Source: Paenibacillus alba (GTDB taxonomy: Bacteria > Bacillota > Bacilli > Paenibacillales > NBRC-103111). From it: DNA of 64,000 nucleotides. Location: NCBI RefSeq assembly GCF_013204855.1, contig NZ_JABMKZ010000005.1, forward strand, positions 186,001 to 250,000. The letters run 5' to 3'. Under the pieces are notes generated by a model that was given only the letters and a program-made list of their open reading frames with translations, searched no databases and was not told the origin of the DNA. Below, in pieces: positions 33,201 to 40,393 of the stretch (position 1 is its first letter; every line of letters starts with the position of its first letter). The position numbers and the translations under genes were made by a program.

Positions 33201-35867
33201 AGCAGGCAGTTTACGGCTTCCGTAGATGCGGCAGGAGGAGCGGTGACGACAGTAACATGGAAGAGCAACGACGCCAAAGTGGCGGTGGACAGCGCGGGGA
33301 ACGTGAGCGTGGCGGCTGACACTGCGCTGGGCGATTATACAGTCACAGCCACCTCGACGGTGGATAACAGCAAAAAAGGATCAGCGACGATAACGGTTAC
33401 GGCAGCGCCTGCTATCAGCAGCGTAACCGTGAGCCCAAGCACCGCAAGCATCGAGCAAGGAGGAAGCAGGCAGTTCACGGCTTCCGTAGATGCGGCGGGA
33501 GGAGCGGTGACGACAGTAACATGGAAGAGCAACGACGCCAAAGTGGCGGTGGACAGCGCGGGGAACGTGACCGTGGCGGCGGACACTACGCTGGGCGACT
33601 ATACGGTCACGGCATCCTCGACAGTGGATAACAGCAAAAAAGGATCAGCGACGATAACGGTTACGGCAGCGTCTTCCTATAAGATCGCTGCAATCACTAA
33701 TCAAACGTTAACGGCGCTTACTCAGGGATATGAATCAGGTAACCAAGAGACTAGAAGCATTGCCGTCACGAATATCGGCACAGGTAATTTGACGCACCTG
33801 TCGGTAACGCTTAGCGGCGCAAACGCTAACGAGTTTGTCATGACACAGCCGGATTCTACTTTAGCTGGCAGTGCATCAACAAGCTTTGACATCCATGCCA
33901 AAGACAATTTGCCAGCAGGTACCTACACGGCAATGGTCACCGTATCTGCGGATCATATGACGCCTGTAACGTTTATCGTTACGCAAGTGGTGAACTTGCC
34001 GAACGCTCCCGCCAATCCGCAAAATCTTGCGGCTGACGTCGGCGACCGTCAAATTAATCTGAGCTGGAGCACAGGATCGGATGCGACGCAGTACCATATT
34101 TATATGGCAACGGATGCAGATCTAACTAACATCGTTGAAATTGCGACAGTCACTTCTTCTACCTACAACATACAAAACCTGGTCAACGGAACCCGCTATT
34201 ACTTTGTGGTCAAATCAGAAAACTCAGGGGGCTTGAGCGCGGCATCAAATCAAGTAAGCGCGACTCCGGCAACTATACCAGGAGCGCCAGCCAATGTGAC
34301 GGCGGTTGCAGGTAACGGACAAGCCGTCGTTACGTTTACGGCTCCAGCGGATAACGGCGGAAGTGCGATTACTGGATATGAAGTGACTGCTTCACCGGGG
34401 AATGTGGTCGTAATCGCAGACGCGAGTCCGATTACGCTCACAGGATTGACGAATGGAACGAGCTATACATTTACGGTAAAAGCGATCAATAGCGCAGGGA
34501 GAAGCGAAGTCTCTGCACAATCGAATACAGTGATTCCGAGAGCATCAGATAAGGATACGGATACGCCATCTCAACCTTCCGCTCCAACGACAACGGGTTC
34601 TACGAACACTCCAAACACAGGTGTGGATATCCTAGTTAACGGGAAAGTCGAGAATGCGGGCACTGCCACAATTACAAAACGAAACAATCAAACCGAAATG
34701 ACTGTAGTTGTGGATCAGAAAAAACTGGATGAAAGGCTCGCAGCGGAAGGGCAACATGCCGTAGTCACGATTCCGATCAACCAAACATTCGATATCGTCA
34801 TTGGCGAACTGAACGGTCAAATGGTGAAGAACATGGAGGACAAGCAAGCCGTTCTGGAGTTCAAAACCGATCATGCGACGTACACGCTTCCAGCGCGACA
34901 AATCAATATCGGCGCTATATCTCAGCAAGTCGGTGAATTAATAAACTTGCAGGACATTAAAGTGCGGATTGAAATCGCCGTCCCAGCAACGGATACGTTG
35001 AAGGTTGTGGAAAGCGCAGCAGCCAAGGGACAATTCACGCTTGCTGCCCAGCCGCTGAACTTTACGGTGAGAGCCGCTTATGGAGAAAAAAACGTCGAAG
35101 TAACGAAGTTCGACGCCTATGTGGAAAGAACAATCGCGATTCCGGATGAGGTTGATCCAGGCAAGATTACAACAGGAGTTGTAGTTGAGCAGGATGGGGC
35201 AGTACGTCATGTACCGACTAAGGTCCGAAATATTAACGGAAAGTATGAGGCCCAAATCAACAGCTTGACCAACAGCACGTATGCGGTCGTCTGGCATCCG
35301 CTCGAATTCAGCGATGCGGCGAATCATTGGGCAAAAAATGCCGTTAACGACATGGGATCCCGGATGGTCGTCAACGGAACGGGGAATGGCATGTTCAGTC
35401 CTGACCAAGAAATCACCCGTGCCGAATTTGCAGCTATCATGGTTCGCGGATTAGGCTTCAAGCTGGAGAATGGAGCAACGCCATTCTCAGATGTGAAGTC
35501 GGAAGATTGGTACAGCGGCGCGGTCAGTACGGCTTATTCACATCGGCTTATCAGCGGCATGGAAGACGGTACGTTCCGACCGAATGACAAGATTACGAGA
35601 GAACAGGCAATGGTTATTCTATCCAAAGCGATGGCGATAACCGGTCTGAAAGACAAGATCCTAGAACAATCAGCAGACTCTGCACTTCGTCCATTTGAAG
35701 ATGCGGCCGGAGTGTCCTCATGGGCGCAAGGCAGCGCTGCGGACAATGTGAAGGCTGGCATTGTAGTTGGAAGAAACGGGGCTTTACTTGCGCCGAAGGG
35801 TTACATGACCCGTGCTGAGGTTGCAACTATCATACAGAGATTATTGCAAAAATCAGGTCTGATTTAA
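30258..35867 (+). CDS. Giant S-layer-associated protein: propeller, eight Ig-like repeats, FN3, SLH
   Basis: An 1869-residue secreted protein starting at TTG 30258 (GGAGAGG ten bases upstream) or ATG 30270. A signal peptide (about 1-42, ending SGAASAAA) leads to seven repeats of 50-60 residues, each beginning W-x-x-x-D-G and ending IRVKKYNG, which should form a seven-bladed propeller (about 43-425). Eight Big_2-like Ig repeats follow (429-1137), then a beta domain, two FN3 domains (about 1250-1430), a Ser/Thr/Pro linker, a ~230-residue unknown region and three SLH domains (about 1684-1869: HWAKNAVNDMG, WYSGAVSTAYSHRLISGM, WAQGSAADNVKAGIVVG). SLH anchors it to the wall; the propeller is likely displayed outward for binding. 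No catalytic motif was seen. GC is much higher than in neighbouring genes. Confidence 0.88.
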   Translation: MIPAMRSSKKNDRIRKTAHLLLAVILLIPLLLSSGAASAAAGWSMIDGGGVNGLNVNPASRAELPVLAVFRNEVYMAWQEKNGTISQIRVKKYNGTGWVSVDGNGPNGLNVNTGKAGTTPTLTVFKDALYIAWVEVSVANNTQIRVKKYDGESWTSAEDVSLSGINVDSTLNALGPTLAVYNGALYASWSEVYKIRVKMYNGTLWTNVDGGTNGLNIDSSKLAAFPALAVLGNDLIAVWSEVSGSIYQLRAKKYNGASWTIIDGGTTGLNMVSGKSAIYPSVAAIDGALYLAWNEPVDSTTDDQIRVKKYDGNTWSSIDGGGKYGINADPAFRANYVKITTFNHDVYAVWQEYSGNVGSTAVFKIRAKKYDGTAWMSAEAGSNGLIVDPSKVANFPAVTALSNVLFVAWQERNSTIEQLRAANYAVPVPPAVNGVTVTPGTASVAQGRSRQLTVAVDAVGGAVTTVTWTSSDASNKVAVSGAGNVTVAADAALGDYTITATSTVDNSKKGTATITVTAMPPAVNSVTVSPSTASVVQGGSKQLTASVDAVGGAATTVAWTSSDASNKVAADSAGNVTVAADATPGNYTITATSTVDNSKKGTATITVTAAPAISSVTVSPSTASVVQGGSKQLTASVDAVGGAATTVAWTSSDAKVAVDSAGKVTVAADTALGDYTITATSTVDNSKKGTATITVTTAPAISSVTVSPSTASVVQGGSKQLTASVDAVGGAATTVTWTSSDAKVAVDSAGNVSVAADTVLDDYTITATSTVDNSKKGTATITVIAAPAISSVTVSPSTASVVQGGSKQLTASVDAIGGAATTVTWTSSDAKVAVDSAGNVSVAADTALGDYTITATSTVDNSKKGTATITVTAAPAISSVTVSPSTASVVQGGSKQLTASVDAVGGAATTVAWTSSNAKVAVDSAGNVSVAADTVLGDYTITATSTVDNSKKGTATITVTAAPAVNSVTVSPSTASIEQGGSRQFTASVDAAGGAVTTVTWKSNDAKVAVDSAGNVSVAADTALGDYTVTATSTVDNSKKGSATITVTAAPAISSVTVSPSTASIEQGGSRQFTASVDAAGGAVTTVTWKSNDAKVAVDSAGNVTVAADTTLGDYTVTASSTVDNSKKGSATITVTAASSYKIAAITNQTLTALTQGYESGNQETRSIAVTNIGTGNLTHLSVTLSGANANEFVMTQPDSTLAGSASTSFDIHAKDNLPAGTYTAMVTVSADHMTPVTFIVTQVVNLPNAPANPQNLAADVGDRQINLSWSTGSDATQYHIYMATDADLTNIVEIATVTSSTYNIQNLVNGTRYYFVVKSENSGGLSAASNQVSATPATIPGAPANVTAVAGNGQAVVTFTAPADNGGSAITGYEVTASPGNVVVIADASPITLTGLTNGTSYTFTVKAINSAGRSEVSAQSNTVIPRASDKDTDTPSQPSAPTTTGSTNTPNTGVDILVNGKVENAGTATITKRNNQTEMTVVVDQKKLDERLAAEGQHAVVTIPINQTFDIVIGELNGQMVKNMEDKQAVLEFKTDHATYTLPARQINIGAISQQVGELINLQDIKVRIEIAVPATDTLKVVESAAAKGQFTLAAQPLNFTVRAAYGEKNVEVTKFDAYVERTIAIPDEVDPGKITTGVVVEQDGAVRHVPTKVRNINGKYEAQINSLTNSTYAVVWHPLEFSDAANHWAKNAVNDMGSRMVVNGTGNGMFSPDQEITRAEFAAIMVRGLGFKLENGATPFSDVKSEDWYSGAVSTAYSHRLISGMEDGTFRPNDKITREQAMVILSKAMAITGLKDKILEQSADSALRPFEDAAGVSSWAQGSAADNVKAGIVVGRNGALLAPKGYMTRAEVATIIQRLLQKSGLI
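31542..33668 (+). repeat. Eight tandem Big_2-like repeats, 264-bp period
   Basis: Units of 88 codons (the first two 90-91) each carry SVTVSPSTASVVQGGSKQL, TTVTWTSSDAKVAVDSAG and TITATSTVDNSKKGTATIT. Units 3-6 are almost identical at base level, and units 7-8 form a second subgroup with SIEQGGSRQF, showing recent amplification or gene conversion within subgroups. Confidence 0.92.
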
Positions 35868-35870
35868 TCG

Positions 35871-35916
35871 AAAAAGCGGAATGCAGGCTGACGAAGCCGG
35901 GCGTTCCGCTTTTTTG
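35871..35916 (+). terminator. Terminator of the giant gene
   Basis: AAAAAGCGGAA pairs with TTCCGCTTTTTT around a loop that can form GGCTGACGAAGCC. Confidence 0.88.
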
Positions 35917-35931
35917 TCCATTCCTATTTAT

Positions 35932-36170
35932 TTTCCTGCGGTTGCTCATCTTTTGATGACTTTGAAGCAACTGAGGATCAAATTCCTGCAAATCTGCATC
36001 TTTTTTGCTCAGAGTCTACCTATAGATCCTAAATTCCTGCGAATCTACATCTTTTGATGAAGATTTTCAAGTTTTAGGAAGAATAATTAATAAATCCCTG
36101 TATAATTGCAGGTATTTTCATTTTTTAAGCGATTTTGTTGAAAAAGCCTGCACTTTTGCAGTTTTTACTC
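35932..36170. repeat. Dispersed CTGCA repeat cluster (plus orientation)
   Basis: Units near 35932-35960, 35981-36010 and 36031-36060 share TTCCTGCRAATCTRCATC followed by a T-run and TTGCTC or TTTGATGA. Further CCTGTATAATTGCAGG (about 36097-36112) and CCTGCACTTTTGCAG (about 36147-36161) palindromes follow. The family is the same as at 23091-23275, in inverse orientation. No gene is visible in 35917-36589. Confidence 0.65.
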
Positions 36171-36212
36171 GGATAACACAGGCGTAATTCCGGTGGAATT
36201 TGGCAACAGGTT

Positions 36213-36380
36213 GGGGTTGCAGTTGCAGTTGCAGTTGCAGTTGCAGTTGCAGTTGCAGTTGCAGTTGCAGTTTGCAGTTGCAGTTTGCAGTTGCAGTTGC
36301 AGTTGGTGTTGCAGTTGGTGTTGCAGTTGGTGTTGCAGTTGCAGTTGCAGTTTGCAGTTGCAGTTGGTGTTGCAGTTAGG
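36213..36380. repeat. TTGCAG hexanucleotide microsatellite
   Basis: About 168 bases of TTGCAG units with occasional extra T (TTTGCAG) and variants TTGGTG. Both strands read as poly Leu-Gln or Cys-Ser without start signals, so it is not treated as coding. Copy number is likely to vary between isolates. Confidence 0.9.
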
Positions 36381-36414
36381 GTTAGGCGTACCAGTTGGAG
36401 CCTCTAAAACAGAA

Positions 36415-36456
36415 GAGACAGCCTCGAAGTCATATTCGACTTTTTGAGACAGCCTC
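36415..36456. repeat. GAGACAGCCTC direct repeats around a small inverted repeat
   Basis: GAGACAGCCTC at 36415-36425 and 36446-36456 flank GAAGTCATATTCGACTTTTT, in which AAGTC/GACTT can pair. The layout resembles a miniature element or element scar. Confidence 0.45.
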
Positions 36457-36589
36457 ATCTCATTCAAAATCTATAGTGCGGGTGAATACTGCTTCTCAAA
36501 TGATTCACCCTCCGTCCCCAATATGTTAATTTCAATCTAGCATTTTACTATGGCTCTGTAAACCTCAGCTTCAAATCATCTCTGCGGTG

Positions 36590-36643
36590 TTTACATAATA
36601 TTTACCTATGGTAAACATGTAGTTGACATTCTATTGCTACAAT
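36590..36643 (+). promoter_or_regulatory. PhoP-type promoter of metallophosphoesterase gene
   Basis: Hexamers TTTACA (36590), TTTACC (36601), TAAACA (36612) and TTGACA (36623) are spaced exactly 11 bp, and TACAAT (-10, 36638-36643) follows after nine bases. B. subtilis PhoP binds TT(A/C/T)ACA-like repeats of this period between about -60 and -22; this arrangement agrees. There is no good -35 box at 17 bp, as expected for an activated promoter. Confidence 0.75.
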
Positions 36644-36695
36644 TAGGTCCTTAATGACTGCAAGAGTGTTAAATACATCTACAAAGGAGATTAAG

Positions 36696-39600
36696 ATGAA
36701 CATCGTTAACAAAAGAGCGTTATCAGTTTTGCTATCTTTTGCCTTATTGATTGGGATGTTTGGCGTATCTGCTCCGGCATCCGTAAAGGCTGAGTCGACA
36801 GATCCGGTTATTTTGCTGCAAGGAAATTCGGAGTGGAAATATTACGACAAAGGTATGGATCAAGGTACAGTATGGCAATCCACTTATAATGATACGACAT
36901 GGAGTTCTGGCAGTGCCCCGTTTGGATATAAGGATAATGGAAGTGGAGTGACAACTGGTCTGTTTGGCCCGTTGAAAACGACTGTAGATTACGGTTCAAA
37001 CAAAAGCAAAAAATATTCAACTACTTATTTCCGTAAGGTATTGAATGTAGATAAAAGCAAGATTGATGCGTATGGTCAAATACTCGGTACTTTTGCAATC
37101 GATGATGGTGCCGTTATCTATGTGAATGGAACGGAAATTACTCGTTTCGGTATGCCGGATGGTGAAATTACATATACAACGAAGGCAACTTCCGGCAAAG
37201 ATCTTCCTGTCATTTACGATGCTGTGGATCTTACAGCAGCGTTAAAAACGAATCTCCACGATGGCAATAATGAGCTTGCGATTGAGGTTCATCAGCAAAG
37301 TGACGGCAGTTCTGATCTCTATTTCGATATGAAACTTGTTGCTGTTGCTGTTGCTCCAGTTGTGGCTAATGTGAGCAAGGTAACGGTAACGTTCAATGGA
37401 GATCCGACCAGCTCGAAGGGTTTCACTTGGTATACATCGCTTGATTCAAATGATAGCGACTTGCAAGTCGTAGAAAAAACAGGCAGTACGCCTGATTTTA
37501 CAAAAGCAACGGCATTTACAGGTCGTTCAACTAAAGCAACGAATTCTGCGCAAGAAAATGTACATAAAGCCGAAGCAACAGGCTTAAAAGCGAATACGAC
37601 CTATTTCTTCCGGGTCGGCGATAAGAAGTTGAATTCTTGGAGCGCCACAGGCACATTCCTGACCGCACCGAAAAGCGGAGCATTTTCCTTCATTGATATG
37701 ACGGATACGCAAGCGCAAGATGAAGAAGAGGCAGCCATTTCCGCTGCGACGCTGTCCAAGGCATTGGCAACCGTGCCGAATGCGAAATTCGTTCTTCATA
37801 ATGGTGATGTTGTAGAACACGGCACGACGGAGCAGGAATGGAACTGGCTGCTTGGGCATTCGCAGCAGAGCCTGCTGAACACGACGATTGTACCGGCAGC
37901 GGGTAATCATGAAGAATCAGGCAATGCTTTCTTTGAACATTTTGACATTAAGCAGCAGGAAAACTCAGACATTTCAACGGGTGCTTACTACTCGTACGAT
38001 TATAGCAACGCTCATGTAATTGTACTGAACTCGAATGAGAAAAAGAAATCAACGATCTACGATAATTTTTCTGACGCTCAGGTTGAATGGATGAAACAAG
38101 ATGTGCAAGCAGCCAAAGCGGCAGGCGCACAATGGATTCTAGTTAATATCCACAAAGGTCCGTATACAACCGCCAATCATGCGACAGACAGCGATATTAG
38201 CGGAGCGAATGGCGAGAGAAACAAAATTGCCCCGCTGATGAATGAGCTGGGAATCGATTTCGTATTCCAAGGACATGACCACATCTATGCGCGCACAAAA
38301 CCGATCATGAAAGACGGCAGTGCAGAAGCAGTTGAGAAAATAACAGAAACGTTAAACGGTCAAACAATTGAATATGCGGTAAAACCAGATGGCACCGTTT
38401 ATTTAATTCCAGCGGCAGCTGGCGCAAAGGTTTATTTTAAAAATACCAAACTAGATGCAGCTTATCTGAATCTTTTCGAGAGAGCCGAAGAGAATCATGC
38501 GAAGAAGTACGGGGATACAACGACTATTGCTCGTGGACAAGTCCAAAATTTCGTCAGTGTTACCATCGATAAAAACAAAATGACTGCTGTAAGCTATGAA
38601 ATTGATAAGAACATCAATAATGGCGTTCCGTTTATTATTGATCAGTTCGGTATTGTGAAAGAAGAGGTAGCCGAGCCAGATCCTGTTGTGGAAGTAAGCA
38701 AGGTAACGGTAACGTTCAATGGAGACCCGACCAGTTCGAAAGGCTTCACTTGGTATACATCGTTTGATTCAACAAATAGCGACCTGCAAGTCGTAGAAAA
38801 GAAAGGTACTACGCCTGATTTTACAAAAGCAACGGCATTCACAGGTCGTTCGTCCAAAGCGACGAATTCTGCGCAAGAAAATGTGCATAAAGCTGAAGCC
38901 GCAGGCTTAAAAGCGAACACTACGTATTTCTTCCGTGTTGGGGATGCGAAGTTGAATTCCTGGAGCGAGACAGGCACATTCCTGACTGCACCGACAAGCG
39001 GAGCATTTTCCTTCATTGATATGACGGATACGCAAGCACAAGATGAAGAAGAGGCAGCCATTTCCGCTGCGACGCTTTCCAAGGCATTGGCAACCGTGCC
39101 GAATGCGAAGTTCGTTCTTCACAATGGTGATGTCGTAGAACACGGCACGACGGAGCAAGAATGGAACTGGCTGCTGGGGCATTCGCAGCCGAGCTTGCTG
39201 AACACGACGATTGTACCGGCAGCGGGTAATCATGAAGAATCAGGCAATGCCTTCTTTGAACATTTTGACATTAAGAAAGCTGAGAACTCCGATACTTCAA
39301 CAGGAGCGTACTACTCGTACGACTACAGCAACGCTCATGTGATTGTGTTGAACTCGAATGAGAAAAATAAATCAACGGTATACGATAATTTCTCTGACGC
39401 TCAGGTTGAATGGATGAAACAAGATGTGCAAGCTGCCAAAGCGGCAGGCGCACAATGGATTCTTGTTAATATCCACAAAGGACCATACACAACCGCAAAC
39501 CATGCAACAGATAGCGATATTAGCGGAACGAAGGGTGAGAGAAACAAAATTGCCCCGCTAATGAATGAACTGGGAATCGATTTTGTTTTCCAAGGACATG

Positions 39601-40307
39601 ACCACATCTATGCGCGTACAAAGCCGATTATGAAAGACGGTAAAGCGGAAACAGTTGAGAAAATAACTGAAGTGTTAAACGGTCAAACGATTGAATACGC
39701 CGTAAAACCAGATGGCACCATTTATTTAATCCCAGCCGCAGCTGGGGCAAAGGTTTACTTTAAGAATACCAAATTGGACGAAACTTATTTGAATCTATTC
39801 GAGAGAGCGGAAGAGAACCATGCGAAGAAGTATGGGGATACAACGACTAAAGCTCGTGGACAAGTACAGAATTTCGTCGGTGTTACGATCGATGGCAACA
39901 AGATGACAGCTGTAAGTTATGAAATCGATAAGAACATTAATAATGGCGTTCCGTTTATTATCGATCAGTTCGGTATCGTGAAGAATGAGGAAACGTATGG
40001 ATATAGCATTAGCACACCGCAAGTTTCAGTAACGGGGCTTTCTGCGACGGTTTCAGCAACTATTCAAGATCTGAAGAATGTATCTGAAAAAGCGACAGTT
40101 ATCTTCCAGTTGATGGATGGAAATACGCCGATTCAGCTTGTGTCCATAAAAAATGATATCCAAGACGCGCAAGAAGTTACGGCACAATTCAATCTGCCAT
40201 CATTCAAAAATTACACAGTCAAAGTATTGCTCTGGGATGATCTTCAAAATCAAGTAGCTAAAGCACAACCACAAGATGCCGCTATTGCACCATCAACTAC
40301 TAAATAG
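36696..40307 (+). CDS. Secreted metallophosphoesterase with two tandem catalytic modules
   Basis: A 1203-residue protein starting at ATG 36696 (AAAGGAGA upstream); signal peptide about 1-32 (ends APASVKAES). A ~190-residue beta-sandwich comes first. Two near-identical 441-residue modules follow (DNA 37372-38694 and 38695 to about 40000), each a purple-acid-phosphatase N-domain (KVTVTFNGDPTSSKGFTWYT) plus a metallophosphatase domain with DMTDTQAQD, LHNGDVVEHG, PAAGNHEESG, VNIHKGPY and FQGHDHIYART, i.e. the dinuclear metal ligands. A ~105-residue beta domain ends it. It probably hydrolyses phosphate esters outside the cell. Both modules keep every ligand. The PhoP-like promoter fits a phosphate-scavenging role. 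Confidence 0.88.
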   Translation: MNIVNKRALSVLLSFALLIGMFGVSAPASVKAESTDPVILLQGNSEWKYYDKGMDQGTVWQSTYNDTTWSSGSAPFGYKDNGSGVTTGLFGPLKTTVDYGSNKSKKYSTTYFRKVLNVDKSKIDAYGQILGTFAIDDGAVIYVNGTEITRFGMPDGEITYTTKATSGKDLPVIYDAVDLTAALKTNLHDGNNELAIEVHQQSDGSSDLYFDMKLVAVAVAPVVANVSKVTVTFNGDPTSSKGFTWYTSLDSNDSDLQVVEKTGSTPDFTKATAFTGRSTKATNSAQENVHKAEATGLKANTTYFFRVGDKKLNSWSATGTFLTAPKSGAFSFIDMTDTQAQDEEEAAISAATLSKALATVPNAKFVLHNGDVVEHGTTEQEWNWLLGHSQQSLLNTTIVPAAGNHEESGNAFFEHFDIKQQENSDISTGAYYSYDYSNAHVIVLNSNEKKKSTIYDNFSDAQVEWMKQDVQAAKAAGAQWILVNIHKGPYTTANHATDSDISGANGERNKIAPLMNELGIDFVFQGHDHIYARTKPIMKDGSAEAVEKITETLNGQTIEYAVKPDGTVYLIPAAAGAKVYFKNTKLDAAYLNLFERAEENHAKKYGDTTTIARGQVQNFVSVTIDKNKMTAVSYEIDKNINNGVPFIIDQFGIVKEEVAEPDPVVEVSKVTVTFNGDPTSSKGFTWYTSFDSTNSDLQVVEKKGTTPDFTKATAFTGRSSKATNSAQENVHKAEAAGLKANTTYFFRVGDAKLNSWSETGTFLTAPTSGAFSFIDMTDTQAQDEEEAAISAATLSKALATVPNAKFVLHNGDVVEHGTTEQEWNWLLGHSQPSLLNTTIVPAAGNHEESGNAFFEHFDIKKAENSDTSTGAYYSYDYSNAHVIVLNSNEKNKSTVYDNFSDAQVEWMKQDVQAAKAAGAQWILVNIHKGPYTTANHATDSDISGTKGERNKIAPLMNELGIDFVFQGHDHIYARTKPIMKDGKAETVEKITEVLNGQTIEYAVKPDGTIYLIPAAAGAKVYFKNTKLDETYLNLFERAEENHAKKYGDTTTKARGQVQNFVGVTIDGNKMTAVSYEIDKNINNGVPFIIDQFGIVKNEETYGYSISTPQVSVTGLSATVSATIQDLKNVSEKATVIFQLMDGNTPIQLVSIKNDIQDAQEVTAQFNLPSFKNYTVKVLLWDDLQNQVAKAQPQDAAIAPSTTK

Positions 40308-40313
40308 TGATCA

Positions 40314-40346
40314 TTCATAGAGGGGCTCTGCGAGCTCCTCTATGAA
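40314..40346 (+). terminator. Long hairpin after metallophosphoesterase gene
   Basis: TTCATAGAGG and CCTCTATGAA with inner GGCTC/GAGCT form about 15 pairs. No T-run follows, so some transcription may continue into the next gene. Confidence 0.5.
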
Positions 40347-40393
40347 ATCTATGAAGATTGGTTAAGAAATACAAAAAGACTGGAGAATTCATT

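Noticed and set aside
36165..36467. Poly Leu-Gln / Cys-Ser frames on both strands over the TTGCAG repeat
   Set aside because: Any frame of this hexamer is open; no start signal, no family, no promoter. Treated as a microsatellite.
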